Part shown: positions 48,186-57,182 of the stretch, piece by piece
How the letters are laid out: each line of letters begins with the position of its first letter
How positions within the stretch are numbered: position 1 is the stretch's first letter
Source of the DNA: Aurantimonas endophytica
Lineage (GTDB): Bacteria; Pseudomonadota; Alphaproteobacteria; Rhizobiales; Rhizobiaceae
Direction of reading: 5' to 3'
DNA: 64,000 nt
Assembly (NCBI RefSeq): GCF_014196845.1
Contig: NZ_JACIEM010000002.1
Span: 434,001-498,000, forward strand
Notes under the pieces: model-generated
Databases searched by the model: none
What the model saw: only the letters and a program-made list of their open reading frames with translations
Told to the model about the DNA's origin: nothing
Made by a program: the position numbers and the translations under genes

Positions 48186-49084
48186 GCGGCAGTCAGCTCC
48201 GTGTCGGCAGGGTCCGAGACCCACCATGAGGGATAGGCTGCCTTGAGGCCACGCCCGGCCCGACGCAGCGATGAACGATCGGCGAACAGGCCGAACACCG
48301 TCGCGCCGGACCCTGACATACGGGCGAACAGGGCGCCCGTGGCGCGCAGTTCGGCCGTCACCCGGTCGATCCCCGGGGCGATCGTGATGGCGGGCGCGGC
48401 GAGGTCGTTGCGGGTCTCGCCAAGCCATTCCGCCAGCCCTACGGCATTCCGGAACCCTTCCGGCGGCAAAGGCGGCAGCTTCGGATTGTTCCGGCTGGCC
48501 AGGGCCCGGAATACCGCCGGCGTCGCCACCGCCACGCCGGGATTGACCAGGAGGATCGGCAGGTCCGGCAACGGCGCCAGCGCCTCGACATGCTCGCCAA
48601 TGCCCGAGACGAGGGCAGGGCGGCCCGCCAGGCACATCGGCACGTCCGCACCGAGTGTTACTGCCTCTGCCGCGATCACGGCGCGTGCGGCCGGGCAGGC
48701 GTCCACAATGATACGAAGCAGTGCCGCCGCGTCCGCCGAGCCGCCGCCAATTCCCGCCGCCACGGGCAGGCGCTTGTCGAGACGGATAGCGAGCGGCGGC
48801 AGTGTCAGGCCCAGTGCGGCAATCCGATCCCGGGCGAAGGCGGTGGCCTGCAGGAGGATATTCCCGGCGCCGCCCGGTACAGAGGCGGCGAACCGGCCTT
48901 CGACGACTAGTGTGTCCGCGTCACCGCCCGGAGTCACCGACACCCGGTCGGCGACCCCCGCGACGAACGTCACGAGGCTCTCGATGAGATGATAGCCGTC
49001 GGGCCGCTGGCCGACGACATGCAGCGCAAGATTGACCTTGGCGGGCGCGTCGTCGGCCGCGTCGCGGATGGCAGCGGGAGTCAA
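48182..49084 (-). CDS. ispE: 4-diphosphocytidyl-2-C-methyl-D-erythritol kinase
   Basis: A 300-residue GHMP kinase of the MEP pathway that phosphorylates CDP-methylerythritol on the way to IPP and DMAPP. APAKVNLALHVVGQRPDGYH at about 14-33 has the catalytic Lys and substrate contacts. The ATP-binding loop is PVAAGIGGGSADAAALLR near 108-125. It overlaps moaB by four bases and lies 15 bases downstream of the TPR gene. It supplies precursors for both the carotenoid genes and the polyprenyl synthase of this window. Confidence 0.95.
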   Translation of the reverse strand: MTPAAIRDAADDAPAKVNLALHVVGQRPDGYHLIESLVTFVAGVADRVSVTPGGDADTLVVEGRFAASVPGGAGNILLQATAFARDRIAALGLTLPPLAIRLDKRLPVAAGIGGGSADAAALLRIIVDACPAARAVIAAEAVTLGADVPMCLAGRPALVSGIGEHVEALAPLPDLPILLVNPGVAVATPAVFRALASRNNPKLPPLPPEGFRNAVGLAEWLGETRNDLAAPAITIAPGIDRVTAELRATGALFARMSGSGATVFGLFADRSSLRRAGRGLKAAYPSWWVSDPADTELTAA

Positions 49085-49099
49085 GGCTCGCGCCGGAAG

Positions 49100-50947
49100 T
49101 CAGTCGGCCTCGGTGCCTGACTCCGGCGGCGTCGCGTTGGCGCGTGGGCCGCTGGGCGCCGACGCATCCTCCGCCGGCTCGGCCTGGCCGTCCGCCGAGC
49201 CGCCCTCGTCTGTCTCGGGCTGCAGGCCCTTTTCCAGCTTCACCTTGATGGCCTCGACCACGTTCGGCTCCGGTGCCGGTTCGCCGTTCAGTGCCCGCTC
49301 CCACTGGAACTCGGCCTCGCGCTTGCGCCCGACATGCCAGTAGGCGTCACCGAGATGGTCGTTGATCGTCGGATCCATCGGCGTGATCAGGACGGCGCGT
49401 TCCAGCTCGTCGACCGCTTCCTCGTACCGTCCGAGCCGGTAATAGGCCCAGCCGAGCGAGTCGATGATGTACCCGTCGTTCGGGCGCAGCGTCACCGCCT
49501 TCTTGATCATGTCCAGCCCCTCTTCGAGGTTCCGGTTCATGTCGACCCAGGAATAGCCGAGATAGTTCAGCACCGCCGGCTGGTTCGGCGAAAGCTCCAG
49601 GGACTTGCGGAAATCCGGTTCGGCCTTGTCCCACTGCTTCAGCCGCTCATGGGCGATGCCGCGCTGGTAATAGAGGTTCCAGCCGGCCGAATCCTCCGCT
49701 TCCGCCAGCCGCACCGCCTGGTCCAGCGCTTCGGCGGCGCCGGCATAGTCCTTGTCGGCGGCCAGCACGTCGGCGAGCGCCGTGTGCGCCTGGACGTCAT
49801 CGGGATAATCCCGCACCGCGCGACGCAGATGCTCCTTGGCCTCGTCCTTGCGTTCGGCATACCAGAGGTCGAGTCCGATCTGCAGATCGGCGGTGCGCCG
49901 ATAGGCCGAGCTCTCCGGGATTTCGCGATAATAGGAGATGGCGAGGTCGAGCCGCTCGGAGCGCTCGGCGATGCCCGCCAGAGCGGTGAGGAGCGCCGGG
50001 CTGCGGGGCTCGATCGCCCGTGCGAGCTGGAAATACAGCAGCGCCACCTGCTGGCCGTCGCCGCGATTGATCGCCTGGCCGAGGATGTACAGCGTCTCCG
50101 CCGCGCCGTCCTGGACGTCGGCGACCGCCGGCTCGATCATCTCGCCCTTCTCGATGCGCTGGCGCAGATGCAGCAGCGGATCGTAGCTGCCGACGAGTTC
50201 CAGTCCCTTGTCGACGGCTGCCAGCGCCGCATCGCTGTTGTTCGCGCGCATCTCCAGTCGGGCAAGCGCTTCGGCGGCCGCGAGATAGGCGTCGGGGGAG
50301 GTGCGGGCGAGTTCCTGATCGTCGACCACCTGGCCATAGGACCGCCGAGCGACGTCGACCCGCCCCGCCACCTCGGCGAGCAGCCCCTTCTCGTAGGCAT
50401 TGAAGATCGCATACCACGGTGCGGAATCGAGCCCGTCGATGCGCGAGAGGGCGGAATCGACACGGCCGGCGCCAAGTTCCGCCCAGGCGGTCAGATGACC
50501 CAGCAGCAGTGCGTCGAGATCGCTCGGATTGACGATGTCGAGTTCGGCGATCGCCTTGTCGTAGTCACCCTTGCGGAGCGCATCGACGCCCAGCGTGATG
50601 CGGGCGACCTTGCTGGCTTCGGGGGTATCCCGGAGCTTCGCGGCGAGATCGATCCCCTCCTCGAACCGGCCATTGGCGAAGAACGCGAACATCGCGTCCT
50701 GCTGCAGCAGGTCGGAATCGGGGTCGATTGCCAGCGCCTGGCGGTAGAAATCGCTTGCCGCCTCGAGATCGCCCTCGAGTTGCGCCGCCTTGGCGGCCAG
50801 ATAGGCGCCGGAAAGCGACTGCGCCTGGATGCCGATCGTCGCAGTGGCTGGCGGCTCGCTGGTGGACCCGGCGGCGAGGGCGCTGAGCGGGCTGCCTGCC
50901 AGGAGCAGGGCCGTCGTCAACAGAGAGAGAAGGCGCGTTGTCTGCAC
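49100..50947 (-). CDS. Exported tetratricopeptide-repeat protein
   Basis: A 615-residue protein with a signal peptide (LLSLLTTALLLAGSPLSALA, cleavage near residue 26) and tandem TPR helices across most of its length. Clear repeats include AYLAAKAAQLEGDLEAASDF and, near the C-terminus, LGYSWVDMNRNLEEGLDMIK followed by LGWAYYRLGRYEEAVDELER. The last 60 residues are acidic, Gly/Pro-rich and probably disordered. TPR arrays bind partner proteins; the sequence does not tell which. In alphaproteobacteria such genes sit next to ispE and a polyprenyl synthase, as here. No start ambiguity is evident. Confidence 0.85.
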   Translation of the reverse strand: MQTTRLLSLLTTALLLAGSPLSALAAGSTSEPPATATIGIQAQSLSGAYLAAKAAQLEGDLEAASDFYRQALAIDPDSDLLQQDAMFAFFANGRFEEGIDLAAKLRDTPEASKVARITLGVDALRKGDYDKAIAELDIVNPSDLDALLLGHLTAWAELGAGRVDSALSRIDGLDSAPWYAIFNAYEKGLLAEVAGRVDVARRSYGQVVDDQELARTSPDAYLAAAEALARLEMRANNSDAALAAVDKGLELVGSYDPLLHLRQRIEKGEMIEPAVADVQDGAAETLYILGQAINRGDGQQVALLYFQLARAIEPRSPALLTALAGIAERSERLDLAISYYREIPESSAYRRTADLQIGLDLWYAERKDEAKEHLRRAVRDYPDDVQAHTALADVLAADKDYAGAAEALDQAVRLAEAEDSAGWNLYYQRGIAHERLKQWDKAEPDFRKSLELSPNQPAVLNYLGYSWVDMNRNLEEGLDMIKKAVTLRPNDGYIIDSLGWAYYRLGRYEEAVDELERAVLITPMDPTINDHLGDAYWHVGRKREAEFQWERALNGEPAPEPNVVEAIKVKLEKGLQPETDEGGSADGQAEPAEDASAPSGPRANATPPESGTEAD

Positions 50948-51130
50948 GTGAGATCCTCTTCCGGGCGGGCTTCGGCCGCGGGCCGCGCTCGACCCTCCGC
51001 CAAGTCGTTCCGGCTGGCCGGACGATTCGCCGAGGTGAGGTCAAGCCGCCCCATAATGCAAGGGCATCGCCTTGTTGCGCCGAGAGATTGTCGGGAATGC
51101 GACTGGCGTCGCACCCCGCGCGCTACACGA

Positions 51131-52147
51131 TCAGTTGACCCGATCGATGCAGAACTCAACGACGCTCAGCAGCGCGTCGCGGCTCGGCGTCCGTGGCAGG
51201 TTGGAGGCGGCCGCATAGGCAGCCTCGCCGTGGCTGCGGGCCCGGGTGATGGTGGCATCGAGGGCGCCGTGCCGGTGCATCAGCGACTTGGCGCGTGCCA
51301 GCGCTTCGTCGCCGTTGCGCCCGTGCTCCATCGCCTCGCGCCAGAACGCCTTCTCTTCCTCATTCCCGGCCTGGTAGGCGAGGATGACCGGCAGCGTGAT
51401 CTTGCCCTCGCGGAAATCGTCGCCGGTATTCTTGCCGAGGTCGGCGGAAGAGCCGCCATAATCAAGCACGTCGTCGACCAGCTGGAAAGCGAGGCCCAGG
51501 CTGCGGCCGTAATTGCGCATCGCCAGTCGCTCGGCCTCGCCGGCGCCGGCGATCACCGGGCCAACCTCGGCTGCGGCAGCGAATAGGGCCGCCGTCTTGG
51601 CATCGACCACCGCCATGTAGTCGGCCTCGCTGGTGGTCATTCGCTTGGCGGCCGATAGCTGCCAGACTTCGCCTTCGGCGATCACCGCCGAGGCGCTCGA
51701 AAGAATGTGGAGGGCTGCCAGCGAGCCGACTTCGACCATCATCTTGAACGCCTGGCCGAGCAGGAAATCGCCGACCAGCACGCTCGCCTGGTTGCCCCAG
51801 ATGGTCCGGGCGGTCTTCTTGCCGCGCCTGAGATCGCTTTCGTCGACGACGTCGTCGTGAAGCAGCGTCGCCGTGTGCATGAACTCGACGCTGGCGGCCA
51901 GCTTCACATGGGCATCGCCCGTGTAGCCATGGGCCAGGGCAGAGGCGATGGTCAGCATCGGCCGCAGGCGTTTGCCGCCCGACGAAATCAGGTGCTCCGC
52001 GATTTCGGGAATCAGCTCGACGTTCGATCCGGCCATTGCCAGGATCAACTCGTTGACGCGCGCCATGTCGGGGCCGCTCACGGCAAGCAGCGGTTCGATC
52101 GAGGCGCGGGTATCGATCCGCCCGACGGGGATGGCCAAGCTCACCAT
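51131..52147 (-). CDS. ispB: Long-chain polyprenyl diphosphate synthase (quinone side chain)
   Basis: A 338-residue trans-prenyltransferase expected to make the octa- or decaprenyl tail of ubiquinone. LLHDDVVDESDLRRGKKTAR near 95-114 contains the first DDxxD, and FQLVDDVLDYGGSSADLGKN near 223-242 the second. SSGGKRLRPML near 56-66 is the conserved IPP-binding segment. The short residues before the first Asp motif, typical of long-chain enzymes, distinguish it from CrtE. ATG 52147 gives MVSLAIPVGRID; the frame upstream is shadow. Alphaproteobacteria usually make Q10, so a decaprenyl product is likely but inferred. It starts the ispB-TPR-ispE-moaB run. Confidence 0.92.
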   Translation of the reverse strand: MVSLAIPVGRIDTRASIEPLLAVSGPDMARVNELILAMAGSNVELIPEIAEHLISSGGKRLRPMLTIASALAHGYTGDAHVKLAASVEFMHTATLLHDDVVDESDLRRGKKTARTIWGNQASVLVGDFLLGQAFKMMVEVGSLAALHILSSASAVIAEGEVWQLSAAKRMTTSEADYMAVVDAKTAALFAAAAEVGPVIAGAGEAERLAMRNYGRSLGLAFQLVDDVLDYGGSSADLGKNTGDDFREGKITLPVILAYQAGNEEEKAFWREAMEHGRNGDEALARAKSLMHRHGALDATITRARSHGEAAYAAASNLPRTPSRDALLSVVEFCIDRVN

Positions 52148-52376
52148 GTTACTCCGATGGTTTCCTCGACGGCCGCAGCTCACACTGCCACGTCGCGAGG
52201 CTAAGATGGCGTAATTATCGCCGATAGAAAGGCCGCCGGCTTGCACCGCCCGAGGGCGAACTGCGCGGCGCGACTTGCCATCCGGGCATGAGTGCCTCCA
52301 CCTAGGGCGCCACAAGCGACTGTCCGGCCCGTCGCCCGACGGCTCTCCGGCTCCTCGCCTCGAAATGGTGCCCAAC

Positions 52377-52595
52377 ATGCAGGAACTGATGCGCTCCAAT
52401 GACGCGGTTCTCCTATCCTTCGTCGACGCTTTGCTCAAGGACGCGCAGATCCCGCATTTCGTCGCGGACGTCCATATGAGCATTCTCGATGGCTCGATCG
52501 GGGTCTTGCCGCGGCGCGTTCTGGTCGATCCGGACCGGCTGGACCAGGCGCGCCGCCTGCTGCGCGACGCCGAGCTCGGCCATGAACTCTCCTGA
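52377..52595 (+). CDS. DUF2007 family protein (putative signal-transducing/metal-related)
   Basis: A 72-residue protein with the DUF2007 pattern: MQELMRSNDAVLLSFVDALL, IPHFVADVHMSILDGSIGVL and a C-terminal RRLLRDAEL. The start at ATG 52377 matches family proteins, and longer readings upstream are not conserved-looking. It overlaps the methyltransferase gene by 14 bases, a pairing frequent in rhizobia. It has a small alpha/beta fold and no known enzymatic residues. It is divergent from the polyprenyl synthase gene. Confidence 0.85.
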   Translation: MQELMRSNDAVLLSFVDALLKDAQIPHFVADVHMSILDGSIGVLPRRVLVDPDRLDQARRLLRDAELGHELS

Positions 52596-53394
52596 CGCTC
52601 CGTCTGTCACCGCTGCGGCAGGCGCACTCGAAACCCGGTGCGACGCCTTTTATGGCGGCCGCTTCGCCCTGCTGCAGCCAGTCGGCAGCGGCTACCGATC
52701 CGGGCTCGACGCGTTGCTGCTGGCCGCGACCGTGCCGGCGGGAACGGAAGGGCCGCTCGCCGACATCGGCGCCGGCGCCGGCGCGGTCGGGATGGCCGCC
52801 GCCTGCCGCTGTGATGGCGTGACCGTCACCTTGGTCGAGAAGAACCCGATCATGGCGGCGCTGGCGCGCGACAGCGTGGCGTTGCCGGCAAATGCGCATC
52901 TTGCGCCGCGTCTGACGGTCATCGAGGCCGACATCCTGGCCACTCGCCCGGCGCGCGAGGCGGCGGGGCTGGCGGACGGTGCCTTCGAGGTCGTGCTGAC
53001 CAACCCGCCCTTCTACCCCGACGGCCACCGCCGTTCGCCCGACCCGATGCGGGCCGACGCGTTGAGCGAGGACGGCGAGGCGTTTCTGCCAAGGTGGGTC
53101 AAAGGCTGCGCGGCGCTGCTGGCAGGCGGCGGGCGGTTCGCGACGGTATTGCCGGCTGCCGCGCTGCCGGCCGTGCTCGGCGCCTGCGAAGGCCGGCTCG
53201 GAGCCATCCACGTCCTGCCCATCCATGCCCGCCAGGAGGCCCCGGCGGTGCGGCTCTTGGTCTCCGGCCGCAAGGGATCGCGCGCGCCGTTCGCCTTGCT
53301 GCCAGGGCGGTTCCTGCACGAGCCGGACGGGCAACTGAGCGCCTTCGGCCACGCCGTCGGCGCCGGCCAGGTGCATCTTTTCGTCGGTTTCTGA
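52582..53394 (+). CDS. TrmN6-like SAM-dependent methyltransferase
   Basis: A 270-residue class I methyltransferase. The SAM-binding motif is LADIGAGAGAVGMAAACR near 58-75, and the NPPFY catalytic motif (VLTNPPFYPDG) near 138-148 marks adenine-N6 or related amino-methyl transfer. It resembles E. coli TrmN6 (YfiC), which modifies tRNA-Val A37, but the target here is inferred. ATG 52582 lies inside the DUF2007 gene. The S49 peptidase gene follows after 105 bases. Confidence 0.85.
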   Translation: MNSPDAPSVTAAAGALETRCDAFYGGRFALLQPVGSGYRSGLDALLLAATVPAGTEGPLADIGAGAGAVGMAAACRCDGVTVTLVEKNPIMAALARDSVALPANAHLAPRLTVIEADILATRPAREAAGLADGAFEVVLTNPPFYPDGHRRSPDPMRADALSEDGEAFLPRWVKGCAALLAGGGRFATVLPAAALPAVLGACEGRLGAIHVLPIHARQEAPAVRLLVSGRKGSRAPFALLPGRFLHEPDGQLSAFGHAVGAGQVHLFVGF

Positions 53395-53499
53395 AGCTCA
53401 GCCACGCGGTTTCGCGAACGTCGCGCCGGTCTCGTCCGTTGCGCCGCGGCCGTTCGCGCTTACATCCGAAACCTGATCATCCAGCAGCAAAGGCTTCCC

Positions 53500-54372
53500 G
53501 TGGCCAATTTCCTGACGCGATACCTGCCCCGCCGCTTCCGTTCCGACGCCATCACCATTCCCGTGGTGCGCCTGTCCGGCGCGATCATGGCCAGCGGCAG
53601 CCTGCTGCGGCCGGCGCTGTCGCTCGCCACCGCCGCGCCGCTGCTGGAAAAGGCATTCGCGCACAAGCGCGCCCCGGCCGTCGCCATCGTCGTCAACTCG
53701 CCCGGCGGCTCCCCGGTTCAGTCGCGGCTGATCTACCAGCGCATTCGCGACCTCGCCCGCGAGAAGGACAAGCGCGTCCTGGTTTTCGTCGAGGACGTCG
53801 CGGCCTCCGGCGGCTACATGATCGCCTGTGCCGGCGACGAGATCATCGCCGATCCGTCGTCGATCGTCGGATCGATCGGCGTCGTCTCGGGCTCGTTCGG
53901 CTTCGTCGAGGCGTTGCGCAAGCTCGGCATCGAGCGCCGCGTCCATACGGCCGGCACCAACAAGGCGACGCTCGACCCGTTCCAGCCGGAGCGGCCCGAG
54001 GACATCGAGCATCTGAAGGCCCTGCAGCGCGAAGTCCACGAGACCTTCATCGAGCTGGTCAGGGAAAGTCGCGGCACGCGGCTGGTCGAAGGCGACGACC
54101 TGTTCTCCGGCCTGTTCTGGTCCGGCAAGCGCGGGATGGAGCTTGGCCTGGTCGACCGGCTCGGTGATCTCCGGGGCGTCCTGCGCGAGCGCTACGGCAA
54201 GACCGCCAAGCCTGTCCTCATCCAGGGCAGCCGCAGTCTCTTCGGACGCAAGACGTCCGGTATTCGCGCAGAAACGCAAGGCGGCGGCATGGCGGCGATC
54301 GGTGCCGGCATCACCAGCGAGTTCATTGGCAGCGCAGAAGAGCGTATGCTCTGGGCGCGCTTCGGCCTCTGA
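53500..54372 (+). CDS. S49-family signal peptide peptidase (SppA/SohB-like)
   Basis: A 290-residue serine protease with the Ser-Lys dyad arrangement. VNSPGGSPVQSRLIYQRI near 66-83 is the oxyanion region, VEDVAASGGYMIACAGDEII near 97-116 carries the nucleophilic Ser, and GTNKATLDPF near 150 the general-base Lys. The start is GTG 53500. Residues 19-40 are weakly hydrophobic, so it may be only peripherally attached to the membrane. It is short compared with 600-residue SppA and corresponds to the half-length bacterial form that oligomerises. The ribosome site is weak (AAAGGC). Confidence 0.88.
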   Translation: MANFLTRYLPRRFRSDAITIPVVRLSGAIMASGSLLRPALSLATAAPLLEKAFAHKRAPAVAIVVNSPGGSPVQSRLIYQRIRDLAREKDKRVLVFVEDVAASGGYMIACAGDEIIADPSSIVGSIGVVSGSFGFVEALRKLGIERRVHTAGTNKATLDPFQPERPEDIEHLKALQREVHETFIELVRESRGTRLVEGDDLFSGLFWSGKRGMELGLVDRLGDLRGVLRERYGKTAKPVLIQGSRSLFGRKTSGIRAETQGGGMAAIGAGITSEFIGSAEERMLWARFGL

Positions 54373-54449
54373 AGCCGGAACCTCAAGGGCGCGCGTCCGA
54401 ACCTTGCCGAGGCGCGCGCCGCCACGCATATTCGTGGTACACTCGAACG

Positions 54450-54644
54450 ATGGTCGAACTCATGCCGCAGTTTCTTCTTCTCGGCCTTGTCGGCGCGGCC
54501 GCCTGGTACGGCTACAAGCAGATGACCCGGGATGCGCAGCGTCTGGCCGAGCGCAGCAAGCGCTCGGAAGACGAGATGCGCACGGGTGCGCAGGGCACGC
54601 TCGTGCGCGGCGAGGACGGTGTCTACCGGATCAAGAAGGACTGA
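54450..54644 (+). CDS. Small single-helix membrane protein
   Basis: A 64-residue protein with one N-terminal helix (FLLLGLVGAAAWYGYKQM) and a basic, charged tail ending GTLVRGEDGVYRIKKD. I recognise no named domain; similar short proteins follow S49 peptidase genes in some rhizobia, so a role at the membrane near that peptidase is possible. The gene lies 77 bases after the peptidase on the same strand. Codon use is normal, and the tail composition argues that it is real. Confidence 0.6.
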   Translation: MVELMPQFLLLGLVGAAAWYGYKQMTRDAQRLAERSKRSEDEMRTGAQGTLVRGEDGVYRIKKD

Positions 54645-54811
54645 GGCCTGGGCAACGCCGGGCTTCGCCGATCTCCCATCTGCCTGTTGAACGGCCGCTG
54701 CGGCGTTTTGCGCGTAGCCGACTGGCAAGTCTCCGAGGGCACGACGGAACGATGGGTGCCTCCGACCGGTTGGGTCAGGACATCCCAATCTCGGCCACCC
54801 GGAGACTCCCC

Positions 54812-55981
54812 ATGAAAGCCATCACCTGGCACGGCAAGCACGACATGCGTTGCGATACCGTCCCCGACCCGGTCATCGAGGACGGGCGTGACGCCATCAT
54901 CAAGGTTTCCGCCTGCGCCATCTGTGGCTCGGACCTGCACTTCTACGATGGCTTCATGCCCGGCATGAAATCAGGCGATATCGTCGGCCATGAATTCATG
55001 GGCGAGGTCATGGAGGTCGGTCGCGACAACAAGAAGCTGAAGATCGGCGACCGGGTCGTCGTGCCCTTCACCATCGTCTGCGGCGACTGCGAGCAGTGCA
55101 AGCGGAGCAACTTCTCCGTTTGCGAGCGGTCGAACCGCAACGCCGAGATGGCCGCCAAGATGTTCGGCCACTCGGGTGCCGGCCTCTATGGCTACACCCA
55201 TCTGACCGGCGGCTATTCAGGCGGCCAGGCGGAATATGTCCGGGTCCCCTACGCCGATGTCGGCCCCGTCATCATCCCGAACGGCATGAGCGACGAGGAA
55301 GTGCTGTTCCTCGGTGACATCCTCCCGACCGGGTGGCAGGCCGCGGCGAACTGCGACATCGAGCCCACCGACACCGTCGCCATCTGGGGCGCCGGCCCGG
55401 TGGGGCTTTTCGCCATGCAGAGCGCCATGATCATGGGCGCCAAGCAGGTCGTGGTGATCGACGAAGTGCCGGAGCGGCTCGCCATGGCTGCGGCCAAGGG
55501 CGCGATCACCATCAATTTCCAGGAGGAAAGTGTCGTCGAGCGCCTGAACGAGCTGACCGGCGGCAAGGGCCCGGAGAAGTGCATCGACTCCGTCGGCATG
55601 GAAGCCCATTCCGGCTACGAGGCGGAGCATCTCTATGACCGCGTCAAGCAGGCGGTGATGGCCGAGACCGACCGGCCGCACGTGCTGCGCGAGATGATCT
55701 ATGTCTGCCGTCCTGCCGGCATCATCTCCGTTCCCGGCGTCTATGGCGGGATAGTCGACAAGATCCCGTTCGGCGCCGCGATGAACAAGGGGCTGACCTT
55801 CCGCATGGGCCAGACCCACGTCAACAAATGGGCCGACGACCTTTTGATCCGGATCCAGGAGGGCCAGTTCGACATGACCTCGATGATCACCCATCGCGGC
55901 ACGCTCGAGGATGCGCCGGCCCTCTACAAGACGTTCCGCGACAAGGCCGACGGCTGCGTCAAGGTCGTCCTGAAGCCCTGA
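54812..55981 (+). CDS. Zinc-dependent alcohol dehydrogenase (formaldehyde dehydrogenase-like)
   Basis: A 389-residue medium-chain dehydrogenase. The catalytic zinc ligands are in CAICGSDLHFYDG near 35-47 and GHEFMGEVMEVG near 60-71. The structural zinc Cys group is CGDCEQCKRSNFSVCE near 90-105. The cofactor motif is AIWGAGPVGLFAMQSAMI near 190-207. The segment around HSGAGLYGYTHLTGGYSGGQ is typical of the glutathione-independent formaldehyde dehydrogenase-like group. ATG 54812 follows GGAG at seven bases. The substrate is unknown; no C1 pathway genes are adjacent. The open frame extends far upstream as shadow. Confidence 0.9.
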   Translation: MKAITWHGKHDMRCDTVPDPVIEDGRDAIIKVSACAICGSDLHFYDGFMPGMKSGDIVGHEFMGEVMEVGRDNKKLKIGDRVVVPFTIVCGDCEQCKRSNFSVCERSNRNAEMAAKMFGHSGAGLYGYTHLTGGYSGGQAEYVRVPYADVGPVIIPNGMSDEEVLFLGDILPTGWQAAANCDIEPTDTVAIWGAGPVGLFAMQSAMIMGAKQVVVIDEVPERLAMAAAKGAITINFQEESVVERLNELTGGKGPEKCIDSVGMEAHSGYEAEHLYDRVKQAVMAETDRPHVLREMIYVCRPAGIISVPGVYGGIVDKIPFGAAMNKGLTFRMGQTHVNKWADDLLIRIQEGQFDMTSMITHRGTLEDAPALYKTFRDKADGCVKVVLKP

Positions 55982-56119
55982 TCGTTCCGGTGCCGGGCGG
56001 CGCGTTGTCGCCCGGCACCGCCTCGGTGGGCTGCGCCGCTTGACCGGCCGGCTCCGGACATGGCACCTCCGCCAGCTATTGGCGGCCGCGCGCCCCGCTC
56101 TCCGGAAAGCCCGTTACCC

Positions 56120-57070
56120 ATGTCAGACACTCCCCCGCACATGGACCCGCGCCGCTCCTTCCAGGCGCTGATCCTGACCCTGCACCGCTACTGGGCCGAC
56201 TATGGCTGCGTGGTGCTGCAGCCCTACGACATGGAAGTCGGCGCCGGCACGTTCCATCCCGCTACGACGCTGCGCGCGCTGGGGCCAAAGCCCTGGAACG
56301 CCGCCTATGTCCAGCCGTCGCGGCGGCCGAAGGACGGACGCTATGGCGAGAACCCCAACCGCCTGCAGCATTATTACCAGTACCAGGTGATCTTGAAGCC
56401 GAACCCGTCGAACCTGCAGGAGCTCTATCTCGGCTCGCTGGAAGCGATCGGCATCGACCTCCTGCTGCACGACATCCGCTTCGTGGAAGACGACTGGGAG
56501 AGCCCGACGCTGGGCGCCTGGGGCCTCGGCTGGGAGTGCTGGTGCGACGGCATGGAAGTTTCGCAGTTTACCTACTTCCAGCAGGTCTGCGGCATCGAAT
56601 GCGCGCCGGTGGCGGGCGAGTTGACCTACGGGCTCGAGCGCCTGGCGATGTATGTCCAGAACGTCGACAACGTCTACGACCTCAACTTCAACGGCCGTGA
56701 CGGCGACGAGAAGGTCACGTATGGCGACGTCTTCCTGCAGGCCGAGCAGGAATATTCCCGCTTTAATTTCGAGGTCGCCGACACCGCGACGCTGCTGCGC
56801 CATTTCGAGGACGCCGAGAAGGAGTGCCAGGCGGTGCTGGCCTTCGGCACGCCGACGGGCGCGGGCGACCTGCACCGCTGCGTCTTCCCCGCCTACGACC
56901 AGTGCATCAAGGCGAGCCACGTCTTCAACCTGCTCGACGCGCGCGGCGTCATCTCGGTGACCGAGCGCCAGAGCTACATCCTGCGGGTGCGCAACCTCGC
57001 CAAGGCCTGCGGCGAGGCGTTCCTGTTGACCGAGGCGGGCGGGGCCAGGGCGATTTCCGCCGCCGCCTGA
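56120..57070 (+). CDS. glyQ: Glycine-tRNA ligase alpha subunit
   Basis: A 316-residue class II aminoacyl-tRNA synthetase subunit that activates glycine in the alpha2beta2 enzyme. Conserved blocks are [20 protein letters not shown] near 21-40, [20 protein letters not shown] near 62-81, [20 protein letters not shown] near 135-154 and [14 protein letters not shown] near 167-180. ATG 56120 ([10 protein letters not shown]) fits; ATG 56141 is an alternative. The partner glyS is 2.2 kb downstream, with three small genes inserted between. Confidence 0.96.
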   Translation: MSDTPPHMDPRRSFQALILTLHRYWADYGCVVLQPYDMEVGAGTFHPATTLRALGPKPWNAAYVQPSRRPKDGRYGENPNRLQHYYQYQVILKPNPSNLQELYLGSLEAIGIDLLLHDIRFVEDDWESPTLGAWGLGWECWCDGMEVSQFTYFQQVCGIECAPVAGELTYGLERLAMYVQNVDNVYDLNFNGRDGDEKVTYGDVFLQAEQEYSRFNFEVADTATLLRHFEDAEKECQAVLAFGTPTGAGDLHRCVFPAYDQCIKASHVFNLLDARGVISVTERQSYILRVRNLAKACGEAFLLTEAGGARAISAAA

Positions 57071-57182
57071 GCTATCTGGCGCCGCTGCCGTACCAATTTC
57101 GGCCATCCCCTTTATATCGCCGGTAAGGGACAGATCAGGCGCGCCGTCACGAGGTGGCGCGCCGCGGTGAAGGAACGACCGG

